Part shown: piece by piece, positions 11,043 to 23,460 of the stretch
How the letters are laid out: each line of letters opens with the position of its first letter
Numbering within the stretch: the first letter of the stretch is position 1
Source: Papaver somniferum
Lineage: Eukaryota > Streptophyta > Magnoliopsida > Ranunculales > Papaveraceae
Assembly (NCBI RefSeq): GCF_003573695.1
Contig: NC_039362.1
Location: forward strand, 174,229,690-174,293,689
Direction: 5' to 3'
Length of the DNA: 64,000 bases
The notes under the pieces: model-generated
Databases searched by the model: none
Told to the model about the DNA's origin: nothing
The model's input: the letters and a program-made list of their open reading frames with translations, nothing else
Translations under genes and position numbers: made by a program

Positions 11043-13493
11043 CTAACATTGATATGTATGCGTAAACCTCATCCCGATAATGAGATCAACGTAAGGAATC
11101 CAATAAAGATATACTATATTCTGTCAAAGACTTCAAATTATTAACTAAAGTAACATACTCTCAAACAAAGATCACTAACTCGTCTCTATTACTGTAGAAA
11201 ATGTATGTATAAGCTAAGTGGCCACATATATGAAATGGTTGAACAAACCACATACATGATCAGAAGAATTTAATCTAAATAGAATTTACCTAATTCATAA
11301 TTTTTCGGTCAATCTTTGTATGATTTTATGGTTTTCTTTCTCCCTTTCCTTAGCTTTTACCTATAAACAATAAAACGTAAAAAAAAAAAAGACCGAAATT
11401 AGATATAGCTCAAAATTGGGTTAAGATGTCAAAGAGAGGGGGTATGAAAAGAGTGACTAATTGATAATATGTAACTAAAAACTAAATGAATTGACCCACC
11501 ACCAAGCATCTTATGCATTTTTATCTAACGCTTCATGTTCCCTTGCTCATCTCCTTCTTCGCTAAGAATGCAACTTAGAACATACATAACCTCAATTACA
11601 CAAAAATTAAACCACTAAACCTTTATCCTGAGCTAACAGTGTCCTAGGAACCAAATGAATGAGCATGGGCAATGAGAATTGTGAATTGCAAAAAAAAATA
11701 AAAAAGTTAACATTTACTATGAATTCCCGCCTGTTGAGTGTATCCAGTGTTCCATTGTTGTCTCTATGCACGTGGAAGCCTAGTTCCAAGCATGTGGTTG
11801 AGATCCATAACCTGCGGGCCACACGTTTTGCGCTGCTGGATATGCACCCATCGAATATGAAAAGAGCCCTTGTGGCACAAGAAGAGCTTTGAATGCTGTT
11901 TCTAAGCATTCTTGATTGACTGAGTGTCTCCATAAAGACCCAGAAACTACAAAACAGAACCATAAACAACCTCAAGCTTGAGTTTTCCAACCACACTGAG
12001 AAAATAATTGTTAATACCAGAAAATTCAAATTTGTGAATTAATAGTTCCTTGCATTTCAACTTAATAACATCAAAAAGAAAACGGTCCCTTCAAATGTCT
12101 AGCAGAATAACTTAAATGGAATAATCAAGTGAACAGTCAGCAGAATACATTTTACCAATCTGTCTTATGTTAGAGTGCCGGTATGCAACACAATAAAATC
12201 CCTGTTTTCTAAATTGCCTTACATTGTCTAACAAATATGTACCTGATGGAGACCAAATCAGAATATATATATATCAAAAAAATATTGTAAGAGGTTAACA
12301 TAAACCCACCTTCTAATGGTAAGCCAATTTTGTCCCAAACTTTTAGGACCTGAAAATCACTCAAAATGCAAACGGATTCATAAGAATCAACAGAAACAAT
12401 GATTTAATTAAAACCATAATACGGTGATCACATACCTTGGTTCATAATACCCTGGATTTCTTCTTTCTAAATGCACAAAACCTTGAATCAACATTAATCT
12501 CTGCAAAAAAAAAGATTTGGTTTATAGATTAGGGTGAGGGTTTACGAATAGTAAATAAGGTGTGAGATCAATGATTTATTTTGATTGAAAATATATGTAC
12601 AATTTGTGTACTCACAAAGCTCGTATTTTCCTGGTCGGGTTTCCAATTTCTACGCTTCTATCACCATAACAACACTTATACAATCAAATATCAAAGCGAG
12701 AATTATGAGAAGAAATAGAGAAATGCAAAATAGGGTTAGGGTGTTGTTGCAAAGCTCATACCTTTTCAGTGAAATTCATGGGAAATAAAAAGTACTGTGG
12801 AGGTTTAGCCTCATTACTGTTGTTCAAGCAAAAAATAACTTTCTATAATCCAGCGATTTTTACTATTAAGCAAACACTAAGAATATATATGATGAACCCA
12901 TCCCATCAGAGCATTGGTACAACCAAAAACTCAACAAAAGAAGAAATTAAGGTTAGGGTTTACCAACAAATTAAGGTTAGGGTTTACCAACAAACTATGA
13001 ATCTTTTGAGAAAATAACGTACCTGGAAAATAAAATCAAACACATTAGGGTTAGGGTTTACCAACAAAATTATGAATCGTATTTGATCCTTTTGAAAATT
13101 ACATGGTAAAAGAATTAGTCCCCTTTTCAGATTCCCTATCAAAGTATATCACCTGCGACAGAAAAACAAAACAAAACAAATCAATAGTAAATCAAAAAAA
13201 ACACAGAGAGAATCAAGAAGAAGAAAGGACGGAGAACCAAATAGATGTGATGAATGAACCATCGCGATGGAGAAAGAATTTTTTTGGCGGTGAATAGAGG
13301 AGAAGATGACAGAAGAAGAATCTTTTTTTAGGTTTTGTTCTACGTTTTTTTTTCTCTCGATGTTTTTACTTTTTATTTTCTTGGATTTTGTTTTTATTTT
13401 CTGGGATAAATAAATTTGTTAATTTTGTGAGTAGAAATCGTTTTTTCTCTCCTTTGTTAATTTTAAAGGAGTTAGATTAGTTTCTAAACAAAC
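11043..13493. other. Intergenic, AT-rich; short telomere-like repeats
   Basis: No gene could be supported. Open frames here, such as the minus-strand one at 11607-12029, lack domain signals. At 12950-13060 there are three copies of TTAGGGTTTACCAACAAA-type units, two of them tandem. A GA-rich stretch at 13180-13330 resembles a leader but has no convincing gene attached. Confidence 0.4.
12947..13068. repeat. GGTTAGGGTTTACCAACAAA repeats (telo-box-like)
   Basis: Three copies of a roughly 25-bp unit: two back to back at 12949-12995 and one at 13044-13068 preceded by ATTAGGGTTAGGG. The core resembles the plant telomere repeat TTTAGGG, but the unit is longer and local. Confidence 0.6.
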
Positions 13494-13880
13494 CGTCCCC
13501 AAGCTGTCAAGCACCGACGTACCGGTATTGGTGTCGTGCCCGCGTCCAACGCGTGTCGGACACAAGACGCACGTGGGGCACCGATACAACGCATGTGTAA
13601 AAATCTACACTCCATTTTACTAGTTGGGTAATCTAGTGTGTCATAGAAATTAGAGTAATAGTTAATTTTTATACATGTGGACTAATCTAACAACATAAAT
13701 TGAGTTTTTTCATATAATTGTGTGGTTAATGTATTTGATATACCATAACATTGTGATTTTTGTATATAAAAGTTATTTAATTAGTATAAATATGAACGGG
13801 TCTGTGTCCTGATGATTTTGAGTTTTGAAGGTCCATATGTCTGTATCGTGTCCCGTATCCGCGTCAGTGTTTCTCATCCC
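13494..13880. mobile_element. Possible small non-autonomous element
   Basis: A CpG-rich left block (GCACCGACGTACCGGTATTG followed by GTGTCGTGCCCGCG) and a right block (GTATCGTGTCCCGTATCCGC) bracket AT-rich DNA and are roughly inverted relative to each other, with many mismatches. No clear target duplication. Weak call. Confidence 0.3.
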
Positions 13881-14359
13881 CCAAGACTCCCCAAAACCGT
13901 TGAGACAAAAGGAGTGGACCCAACTCACCCATAAATGGCCCCTTACTAATTCCCAGAGGGTTGAGTTCCACTGAGCTCTATCACATGATGGTTTTGGGTA
14001 GTTTTTTGGACGGTTTGTGCAGAACTACTTTATTTTTCACTCTCAAGCATCTTTTGAGATCCTGCTCGGAAATTCAACTGATGAGATGACTTGATTCGTA
14101 ATCATCTATGTTGTAAATGATGCGGTTCACTAGGCATCAAAATAATAGGTAGCTAGACAAGGTGTAGGATTTTCAAGCCATGAATATAATGAACACATGT
14201 ATGACTTCAGTTCCATCAAACAAAATCTCCAGATTTGGTTAGTTCTTACAACATTGTTTTCTTGCACGAGACAAGTTTTCATTTACTCTTTCTATTTTCG
14301 ACATATAAATATTTTGATAAAAATATTGTACTTTGAACGATTCTTGTCAATACATAATT

Positions 14360-14935
14360 TCTACATCAGAAGAAACCAGTGTTCGAAATTTATCTCCAAT
14401 TTAATTTCTTACCTCGTTCGCTGGTACGACGCTTAGACATTTTACTCTTTGGTGATTTCTAAGGTTGATTTGGGTTTATAAGCTTGTCTCTCTCTCTCTC
14501 TTTACGCTTGAACTCAATAACCTCCTGAAGAATCCTATTTTTCTGTTGCCTTTCTTTCTCAAGTTTTAGGAAACAAAAAAGAAGTATGTAACAAGGGGTA
14601 CTTCTGTCAAAGTAAACAAAAATAAAATAAAATTCTTTTCCTACCAACTTGCTTATTTGCTGGACCGAGCTCAACCCACCTAGATAATGTGGAACGATAA
14701 AGAGGAATGCAACACAATATTGGTGGAGATGGATGATAATTGACAATATTAAATAGGAGAAATAAGAAAAGATAAAATAGAATTCGTACGAAACGAATAA
14801 TAAGATTGTATCTTCTAAGACAACGCTATGCCTGGTTATCTAGGCTACTAGATAACTAGAGTTCTAAATAAAGAAAAATACTAAACAAGGAAATAGTGAT
14901 TATTTGTAAAACAATGTAGATGTCTTATCTCAGTC
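14360..14935. repeat. Duplicated segment (coiled-coil exon plus LTR-like end), copy 1
   Basis: Matches 18955-19603 nearly throughout. Shared blocks include AATTTATCTCCAATTT, CGCTTAGACATTTTACTC, AATAACCTCCTGAAGAA and GAAGTATGTAACAAGGG, followed by the LTR-like part (14687-14935). On the minus strand the first part encodes a basic coiled-coil tail (KLEKERQQKNRILQEV...). Confidence 0.8.
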
Positions 14936-16836
14936 CACCTTTCTTGAGAAAAACTCGACCTCGATTTCCCATCATAGAACGTGATTCAAGATCAAATAAA
15001 TGCGGCGCTTCTTGTCATATTCATACTTCAAACAGTAATCTCAAGCCGCTCAACTGTTTATGCGGCTTACCAGAGTCAAATTCAAATCCTATGGATTTGG
15101 ATCTAGATCCTAAAACGAAGTAGACAAGAAAATTTGTATGATGCGTGTCTACTTTTTCCACAATCAAACACAAAACTCACGTCATTGGTGTTCATAATAG
15201 TACCAACCATACGAATAGCGGTCACTAAATTCTTCACTTCTCCTTTTACTTGGTGGACCCAAGATATATCTTTCGCAATAAGATCATCTATCTTATCAAC
15301 ACATGGATTTTGTTTTGAATTAGCACGATCGAAAAGAAAATCACATATTTTGAATTTCTTGTAGTTCACTACTCCTATCTTCAAGTTCTATAAAGGCTTT
15401 ATGATTTGCAATTGTGAGAGAAACCATAGCGACTGTGAGTAACATATTCCAAGAAACAATGGTATCTTGTAGTTAGATTTTTAAATTCCAAAAGAGTTAG
15501 TACACCGAAACGCTTGAACTCATCAGTTGTAGCATCTACTTTTGTCGTAGTATATTGGTCACCATTGATTTTGGGTGCCAAAACTTGAGCCAGAATATTT
15601 TGATTTGTTGGTTCCTTGAAGTAATGAAGTGCTTCTGTTATCCTATCTAAATTTCGACGATCGATTGGCACTACTCTAGTTGTAGCATTCATGCAAATAC
15701 CAATGTCTTGATCGAAATACATGTTGTTTCTTACAAAATCTTTGGCTAACGCCATTCTCTTCATGTGTAAAGAAAATTCGACCACGAATTCTTCCAGCAT
15801 AATTTTTAGTAATCATTTCTTTGTCAAATCGATAATGATTCACAAATGTAGACATACACAACGAAGTAAAATAATCCCAATAAGTTGATTCAACAAGTTG
15901 ATTCTTGCTAGGTTATGAGACATGTTTGTTGTATACGAGCGATTAACAACTAGATTTTCTCAACAATAAGATAAAGAAGATAATTCAAAATCAGAATCTA
16001 CTAAATCATTAGGTTCATCAAGATTTGAACACTCACTAATAACATCTAGTGATGATTTATGCGAAACCTCTTTGACATGATTTTCTTCTTCTTTCTTTTG
16101 AGTAGTAACTTCCATAAATTCTTCATCAACTGATACTACTGAAACAACATCAATACTCTTAGATAATGGAGAATCCTCTTTAGTCTCTATATTGACATTT
16201 TTTTCTTAACGTTGTGAAGAAGATTCTTCTTTGGGAATACCGAAATACGCCATGATAAGCTTGATTCTTTTTTTATTTCCGAAAAGACTAGCTGCATTGA
16301 TTTACAATATCGTTACATTGATTTACAATCTTCTTATATTTATTTACAACTTGCTGAAATCTTGTCAAGATTGGAATGAATATTACTCTTTTTTCTCATT
16401 GTTTAAAACGGATAAAACTTTTAGAAGTAGGAAAGAAAACTAGGTGTGTGTGTTTTTTTTTTTGGTTTGAGTTGTAGAATCAATACCTAGGATCAAATTT
16501 TAGATAAGAATTTAATTTTTTTGGCTCTGGTGTCAACTAATGTAGAACGATAAAGAGGAATACAATACGGAGATTGTTGGAGATGGGAGTCGACGAAAAG
16601 GATGATAATTGACAATATTAAAGAGGAGAAATATGAAAAAATAAAATATAATTCGTACGAAACGAATAATAGATTGATAATAATATGATTGATAAAAGAT
16701 TGTATCTTTTAAGGCAATCATATGCTTGTTTATATAACATACTAGATATCGAAGATAACTAGAGTTCTAAAAAAAGAAAAATAACAAACAAGAAAATAAT
16801 GATCTTGTAAAACAAGGTAGCTAGATTTCCTACATC
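14687..16836 (-). mobile_element. Degenerate LTR retroelement, internally deleted
   Basis: Two related ends of about 250-300 bp lie at 14687-14935 and 16540-16836. Each runs (plus strand) from TGT(A/G)GAACGATAAAGAGGAAT to a TCA end and shares AATTCGTACGAAACGAATAAT and AACTAGAGTTCTAAA. On the minus strand the inner side of the right copy reads TTGACACCAGAGCC, which resembles a tRNA-Met-type primer site. The inner side of the left copy has purine-rich CAAGAAAGGTGG, a plausible polypurine tract. The interior (14936-16539) has only broken minus-strand frames (15399-15800, 15103-15384, 15950-16180 acidic) and no recognisable polymerase. No clean target duplication. Orientation is inferred from the primer-site resemblance. 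Confidence 0.5.
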
Positions 16837-18090
16837 ACTAGCCCTTTCCTCAAATTTTTGAGAACTTAGTGTCTCAACTAAGACATTCTCTGACGGACTG
16901 ATTTGAACAAACATCCATACTTTTGAGCAACCCCCTGCGATCCATAACATATATGTTAACATTGATATTAAGCATCTTACCTTTATGAATCATATTTTGG
17001 AAAACCTTGACGTACCTAATGAAGGTTGAAGTAAGCGGGTCATCTTCCATCTCCTGCAAATGGCCCACGAAAATACTCAGCACCTGAATATAAAGTTTAT
17101 ACCAGATTATAAGAAAGTTCGAGTGAGAACCTATAAGGAACGTGTTTGCTGTTTGAATCTCCTAGAGCATCTATAACATACCCAAAAGCTGAGAGTGATT
17201 TTTTTTGTTCTTATTTTATTCTAGCGGGTCCCCCTCAGTTTAAGTTTTGTCTAGCCTCTCACTGCCAGCATCGAGAGGCTACTTGGGTGAAACGTGAAGC
17301 TCTTTTTCACAGTGGAGATACTCGGGTCAAACGTGATTTTTCACAGTGGAGCTACTCGGTACTCGAAGTTTCCCATATTCAGCAGCGTCGAAGTCGACAA
17401 CTGCTGTTGTGAACCCAGCTGAAATGTCTTCCTATTTTAACAGACGACATCTGTAGAACACCCTAACATTTCCTTTCATCTCTAGGAGTTGGTTATGCAG
17501 TTTCTATCTCTCTGTTTGTTTCTCCAAGAACTTCCTTCTCAAGTCATCACATTCACGTTGCAGACCTACTGAACATTTTTCTTATTCAGTGAGATGCATA
17601 ATATACATTCAATAAATATGAGAAATTTTCTTATTCAGTGAGATGCATATTGTACATCTAATAAAAATATAAAGATCAACTGAATCTCGTCAACTAACCG
17701 ATGCTTGAACAGCAGACGCCATCTGACTCAAATCAGCGGCTTCTCGAGAATTTAGGGTCACCAAATATTCCTCGTACTTGGAAACTCGATCTATCAAGAT
17801 TTTAACTTGCAAGAGCTGGTAATCAAGATTTTCTCTAGATTTTTGGAAATCGTTCTTTTTATCTTTAATTTTCAAAAATATGAAATCCATCATCTAAGGA
17901 AATCCCATAGTTGTTTATTTCTCTTTCTTTGTTGGAGATACACAATCGTCGTACATTACGCTCGAAGTCGAAATATTGCGTCATACACGTAATCAAATGT
18001 GAACATTTTGTCTTTAATTGCACATGTTTTAACCAATGGTCATTGAAGATATCCATGAGCTGGTATAAGATATGAAAGATGAACAATATT
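16837..18090 (-). other. Remnant exons of an unidentified coiled-coil-type gene
   Basis: Minus-strand open stretches with coding-like composition: 18086-17865 and 17893-17690 (QKSRENLDYQLLQVKI..., heptad-like) and 17083-16870 (HLQEMEDDPLTSTFIRYVK...). They could be exons of one gene together with the tail exons near 19290-18990, but I could not join them with consistent splice phases. No family recognised. At 17282-17350 there is a short direct repeat of TTTTTCACAGTGGAG-type units. Confidence 0.25.
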
Positions 18091-18954
18091 TCTATTAGTT
18101 TGACCCTAAATTATAAATCCGAACCTCGAGTCTAACCGAATCTCAGGATACTGCCACACTTCAATTAAGTTGTACCCATCAATATTACAATGATTGTAAA
18201 ACTCATAATCGGAATATCCATTTTACCATTGTTTGTTCGCGCGAGAGTGTCTTATAAAACCTATGTTTTTTCACCAACGATTTTTTGATTTTTTTTTATC
18301 GCTTTTAAATTATAGTCTTTTTATCATTAATCTTTAAAAAAAATTATTTGTTAATACTGTTTTTTGTAAAAGAAATGTTAATATATTAAAAAGAAAACTT
18401 CAATACGGTTACAAGAAAAATTATTTGTTTAACTAGTTTTTTTAAAATACATCAACTTGAAGTGATGTTTCAATTTTCTTAGTTTTTTTTTTATGTTTTA
18501 GTAAATTTTATATCAATATAAAGGACGAAAGACAAATTTTGAAAATCCCATGCTGCTTTGGTTACAACTATGCATGATGAGTGTGAACATGGCAAGACTG
18601 ATATTTGATCAATAAACAACTTTTGCTATTATATTGTAGATTTTAAAAGAGTGAATAATTCAAGCACAAGTTTAGTGAAAAAAGAATATCTGAAATTCTC
18701 GCTCCAAAGATGGGGCAAATGTTCATTCTTTTGAAAAAAAAGCACTTTCTTCAAGATATTTTATTTTGTCAATGTATTGAGTTATTTCCAATTAATTAAT
18801 CAAATTAAACATGAAGCTATGTGTAGAGAACTTTTGTTTAATTTAATTTTAATCAACATCAAGGAAATGTTTGTTCTGAAGATGTTGTTAATTTGTCCTT
18901 TCAACAAACCATGGTGAATTGGAAAAAGATGTTAATTTTTCCTTTTTACATCAG

Positions 18955-19603
18955 AAGAAATCAATGTTAGAAATTTATCTCCAATTTCATTTATTACCTC
19001 GTTTGCTGGTATCACGCTTAGACATTTTACTCTTTGGTGATTGCAAAGGTTGATATGGGTCTTTTAGCTTGTCTCTCCTTACGGTTGAACTCCATAACCT
19101 CCTGAAGAAGCCTATTTTTTGTTGCCTCTCTTTCTCAAGCTTCGGGAAACAAAAATGAAGTATGTAACAAGGGATACTTCTGTCAAAGTAAGAGAAAAAC
19201 AAAATCAAAATGGTTGTCCTACCATGGCTTTGACTTTCTCAAGCTCACTGACAACTTGCTTATTTATTAGACCGAGCTCAACCCTCCTAGCCAATGTAGA
19301 ACTATAAAAAGGAATGCAATACGAACATTGCCAGAGATGAGAATTGACGAAATTATAATTGACAATATCAAAGAGGAGAAATAAGAAAAGATAAAATAGA
19401 ATTCGTATGGAACGAATAATATGATTGATAAAATATTACATTTCTAATATGATTGATAAGGATGATATAATTGACAATCCCATGCATGTTTATGTATGGT
19501 ACTAGATACCTAAAATAACTAGAGTTCTAAATAAAGAAAAATACTAAACAAGAAAATAATGATAACTTATAAAACAAGGTAGATGTCCTACGTCAGTCCA
19601 AAT
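18955..19603. repeat. Duplicated segment (coiled-coil exon plus solo LTR-like end), copy 2
   Basis: Second copy of 14360-14935. On the minus strand: an exon-like block encoding RRVELGLINKQVVSELEKVK, then GT...AG-like borders, then LEKERQQK... ending in a basic SKRGNK tail. The LTR-like piece occupies 19292-19603 and is a third member of the family seen at 14687 and 16540. Confidence 0.75.
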
Positions 19604-20880
19604 AATGATAACTTGAACCAGAAAGACGAAAAAGAGAAATCTTGTTTCTAAATAGATGATCCAAAATTCATGAATAAGAAAAGTCTTGTTTCCACGTTTC
19701 TATTGTATGTCTGTTAAAATAATCATAGAATTAATAAGACCTTACATCCATCATCTCTCATGAAGAATCACACACTAATTCAGAAATGTAAAATTTTATT
19801 TAGTTCTCCATAGTCACTCACATATCTTGTCAGTACCCATTGAACCTTGACGATCTACCTTCTTTCCCGGATCTTAAACCCCATTCATGTATATATACTT
19901 CATCAGAACCATTTTCTTTCGAATACTCTTTATGTATGGGTCACGTTAATTTTTTTTTTGTTCCAATATAGTAAAATGCATTTATTTTTGTATTATGTAC
20001 TAGCTTGTCTTGCAGTTTAATTTCTAATAATTGCATATATTGAACTTTCATTATAAGTTTTTTCAGAGACATTATATATTCCTAGACTGATTCTCATAAT
20101 TAATCAAGACTGCTTGAAATGATTTCTTCTACAATAGCATATCTACAAGTTAGGTTACAAGCCATTCTTCCTCGTTACATGCATCTATTAATTCAGACAA
20201 TGCTATGAAAATGCTCTTTAATTTTACAAATTAATTATAAGTTACCTATTAGTTGTAGTTAACATTCGTAGTTCATTCACAAGAAACCATTATAGAATTG
20301 ATTTATTAAAGGCATACACAATTCGTAGGTAACTTATACTCGCTATCTCGACAAGTATGTTAATATGATGAGTAAATTTCCTACTCATGCCTGATTCTCT
20401 ACAATTTGTTTCAGAATATATATAATATTTAACATTATAAGCTACGTAGCAAGTGCCAAATTCATGCGCATTTATATTCTAACACCTAATCTTTCGATAT
20501 TTGGTTGGCGCCCAATCTTCCACTACATAACATGTTAACCGACATTCAACTTTCAATGTCTTTTAAGACATGCCAATTTCCAGGTTCTAGAACGCGTACA
20601 ATTCTTATTGCAAGAATTATGTTCATGTCATACAACATTTATCTCAACGATTATGATAAATTTGGTTATAAAATAACCTAATAACTAGATAATCTTATAA
20701 CTTTGTTATCATATATTTTTTCTTGTTTAACGACGAAGCTAAGATCATGCTCATAGAGACAATTAAGAAATGAGAGAATGAACTTACGGAAGTGTAAGGA
20801 ATAAATCCATAAATTTAAATTTGGAAACACTTTTAAAAACAGGTAATCTAGTACCTTTTGTAATTAACAGGGATCTAGGG
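19604..20880. other. AT-rich intergenic DNA, nothing recognised
   Basis: No coding frame, repeat or structured element stands out between the LTR-like piece and the rps7 promoter region. Confidence 0.5.
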
Positions 20881-21315
20881 CAGAATCGGCCCCAAACTTA
20901 ACTTTGGAGTCGTTGACAATAGTGGAGCAGTGGAGGCAACTAACCCTCTTAGGCACTTACCATTACTTGGTCCGTGCCTAGTCGTATTCAGTTCCTCTTG
21001 GAAGCAACTCCAGGCCCGGACCAATTCGGCCTAACACATAACAGTATAAGCCTCACATCAGTAAGGCTGGCCTAAAAGGGCATCAAATATTTTAGTGAGA
21101 CCAACTTGAAAAAGAATTTCTCTGTTACCGATCTCACTCCAATTTCATTTGGGGGAATCGACACCAGTTCAAGTAAGTAATCGAAACCCTAACTTACCAT
21201 TTCCAATTCCATTTTGTGTGCTTATATTCAATTGAAATCGAGAAAATAATACCATAATCGCAAACTGGGTTTTTAATATTGGTTTGTCTCATTTGCCTTT
21301 AAGGTGTTTGTCAAA
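20881..21315 (+). promoter_or_regulatory. Upstream region and 5' leader of nuclear rps7
   Basis: Contains AGGCCCGGACC, GGCCTAAC and TGGCCTAAAAGGGC motifs (site II-like, common upstream of plant ribosomal and mitochondrial protein genes) and a telo-box AAACCCTA at 21184-21191. A 5' UTR intron is plausible, with donor GTAAGTAA at 21173 and acceptor TTTAAG ending at 21303, 12 bases before the start codon. These are motif-based inferences. Confidence 0.4.
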
Positions 21316-22996
21316 ATGGCTAGGAGAATATTGAATGAAGCAATGAGTAAAATTGTCAATGGGCAGAGGAGAAATGGAGTTACATCCAGTTTGCAACCTG
21401 TATCTGGTCTAATATCATCATTTTTCAACGGAGGTAACTAACTCGCAAGCTTATTATCTCCATTGACATTGTAGAACTGGTTGGGTATACTTCTTGTAAA
21501 GTTGCTGAATAATTAAGTTATAAGCATCTTTGAAATGCATTCAATTCAAAATTTTCGGATAGAAAAAGAGATGTTTATTGCAAAATCATTTGTTATGTGA
21601 TACAACTAAAGGACCTGCCCTGTAACTAAACTTGAGAATCGATGCAAAAGTAGGTGATTTCACATGGGGAATCGTATCCAGTAAGGATTAATAATATTCT
21701 GGTTTGATCCATGAGTGAAATGAATCCAGACCGTTTACACCAGAATGTACTGACTAGCTCTTGAACATCGTTTTTGCGTTAGGTTACTGTGATGTCTTTG
21801 ACTCGACCGATAATTCTGTAGGCACAAAACCTGTTGCCACTAGATTTTCATCTCAAAGAAGGCTATTTCCTGCTGTTCCTAGGCCATACATTAATCTGGG
21901 CGGTTTTTGTGTATTACATGAGCTTCGTGCCTACCTAATCCTGCCTATTGTATGTCTTAGATGCATTATTTTTTTGTTCTTGTGAACTTCTTTGTGTTTG
22001 GCTACTTGACATGAGCACTTTATAATCAATACATATCTGTTAACACCAGAATGGACACTGTTAACACCAGAATTTACTGGTGTATCTCTCGAGGTTGAAA
22101 TCCTAAACATCATTTTTGTGTTAGGTTACTGTGATGTCTTTTGATTCAACGATAATTGTATAGGCACAAAACCAGTTTCCACTAGATTTTCATCTCAATG
22201 AAGGCTATTTCCTGCAGTTACTTGTCCATATGTTAAATCTGGGCGGTTTTTGTGTACCAGCATGAGCTACGTGCCTACCTAATCCTGCCTATTGTACATC
22301 TTAGATGCATTTTTTATTTTTTCTTGAGAACTTCTTTGTGTTTGGCTACTTCGACATGAGCAGTTTAAAATCAATACATATCTGTGGTTATTCACTGCAG
22401 GAAGATCTTTTGTTTCTACTCCAATTGATGTTTTGGATCAGGAGGAAGCCATAGAACCAGGATTGTTGGCACTGAAAGATGGACATTCAGGGTTGCCCAA
22501 TAAAAAGAAATCGGCCTCGTCGTCCAAGTGCTCGGAAATTCTTAGCTACATGGGAGGCCTGGATGGTGACCAAAACCAATTGATCAAGAAGTTGGTTAAC
22601 TTTAGGATGAAAGAGGGTCAAAGAACAAAATCTCGTGCTGTTCTGTATCAAACTTTCCGTCGCCTAGCTCGAACAGAACGCGATGCAATCAAACTGCTGG
22701 TTGACGCCGTAGAGAATGTTAAGCCCATATGCGAAGTCAAAAAAGTTGGGGTAGCAGGTAGTCTTTATGATGTCCCAGGGATTGTATCTAGGGATCGTCA
22801 GCAAACTTTAGCTATTCGCTGGATTCTTGGAGAAGCAGGTTCCAAAAAAGGGAGCAAGAAGGCAAGTACGGAGGAATCTCTCTCTGCTGAGATACTGAAT
22901 GCTTACCGTAAGAGGGGAGGTGCACGTAAGAAAAGGGAGACTCTTCATGGACTTGCTTCAAGCCACCGAGGTTTCGCACATTTCAGATGGTGGTAA
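21316..22996 (+). CDS. rps7: Mitochondrial small-subunit ribosomal protein S7 (uS7m), nuclear gene
   Basis: uS7 nucleates assembly of the 30S head by binding 3' domain 16S-type rRNA; this one would act in the mitochondrial ribosome. Two exons, 21316-21433 and 22401-22996, join as G|GA in phase (714 nt, 237 residues). Exon 1 encodes a basic, Ser/Arg-rich leader ([20 protein letters not shown]...) typical of a mitochondrial targeting peptide. Exon 2 begins GRSFVST and contains the full uS7 domain: [60 protein letters not shown], and the end KRRE-like helix through [12 protein letters not shown]. The FAHFRWW ending and [16 protein letters not shown] are hallmarks of the plant mitochondrial protein, not the chloroplast or bacterial one. 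In many plants this gene is mitochondrion-encoded, so this is most likely a functional transfer to the nucleus. A Lys/Gly/Ser insertion (SKKGSKKAS) replaces the usual loop. Confidence 0.93.
21739..22385. repeat. Tandem duplication inside the rps7 intron
   Basis: Copy 1 is 21739-22040 and copy 2 is 22065-22385. Shared: CACCAGAAT(G/T)TACTG, GTTAGGTTACTGTGATGTCT, CACTAGATTTTCATCTCAA, GGCTATTTCCTGC, TCTGGGCGGTTTTTGTGTA, GTGCCTACCTAATCCTGCC and TCAATACATATCTGT. Copy 2 ends 15 bases before the exon-2 acceptor. In copy 1 the interval 21761-21985 is open on the plus strand with an Arg/Ser-rich, presequence-like core ([18 protein letters not shown]); in copy 2 the frame is interrupted. Confidence 0.9.
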
Positions 22997-23452
22997 AACG
23001 TTAAATTCCCCAGTTTTTCGTTGGTCATTTTTGTGAGTTTTGCTCTTGGACTTTTCAACTAGTTTTTGCCTTTTTGGTTAGTGTCTGGATAATTTTTCCT
23101 TATACTTAGAATCAATGGAAACAAATAAAACTGCAGCACCTGATCCTGTGAGCTCTGTGCTTTCCATTTCCCACTCGAAGTAGATGGGTTTTACATTTAT
23201 GTTGTTTTTGTATAACTTCTAATATTCAATTGCAGTTCCTGTAGTTCTGTTTCTCCAAGTTTTTCCTGTTTTTAGCTTTGAAGTGCATGAAATCTGAAAA
23301 CATGGTGCTTATATTGTGTCTTAGAATTGTTCAACAGGCTGAAAACATCAAATAAAGCCCATTAACGTTTAGTTCCTTTTCATTCAAAGCCTGCTTTGCC
23401 TTTGTATATCATAGGATTGGGTTTTGCCTTGCTTTTTTACCTTGGCTAGTTG
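22997..23452 (+). other. rps7 3' flank / probable 3' UTR
   Basis: T-rich sequence with candidate polyadenylation signals (AATCAATGGAAACAAATAAA region near 23108-23127). It ends at the hAT target duplication. No other feature seen. Confidence 0.5.
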
Positions 23453-23460
23453 GCTGTGAC
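23453..23460. repeat. hAT target-site duplication, left
   Basis: GCTGTGAC, identical to 26634-26641. Confidence 0.95.

Noticed and set aside
11607..12029. 140-codon minus-strand frame, possible membrane protein
   Set aside because: Hydrophobicity results from T-rich DNA; it is open in an antisense frame too, and no family resemblance was seen.
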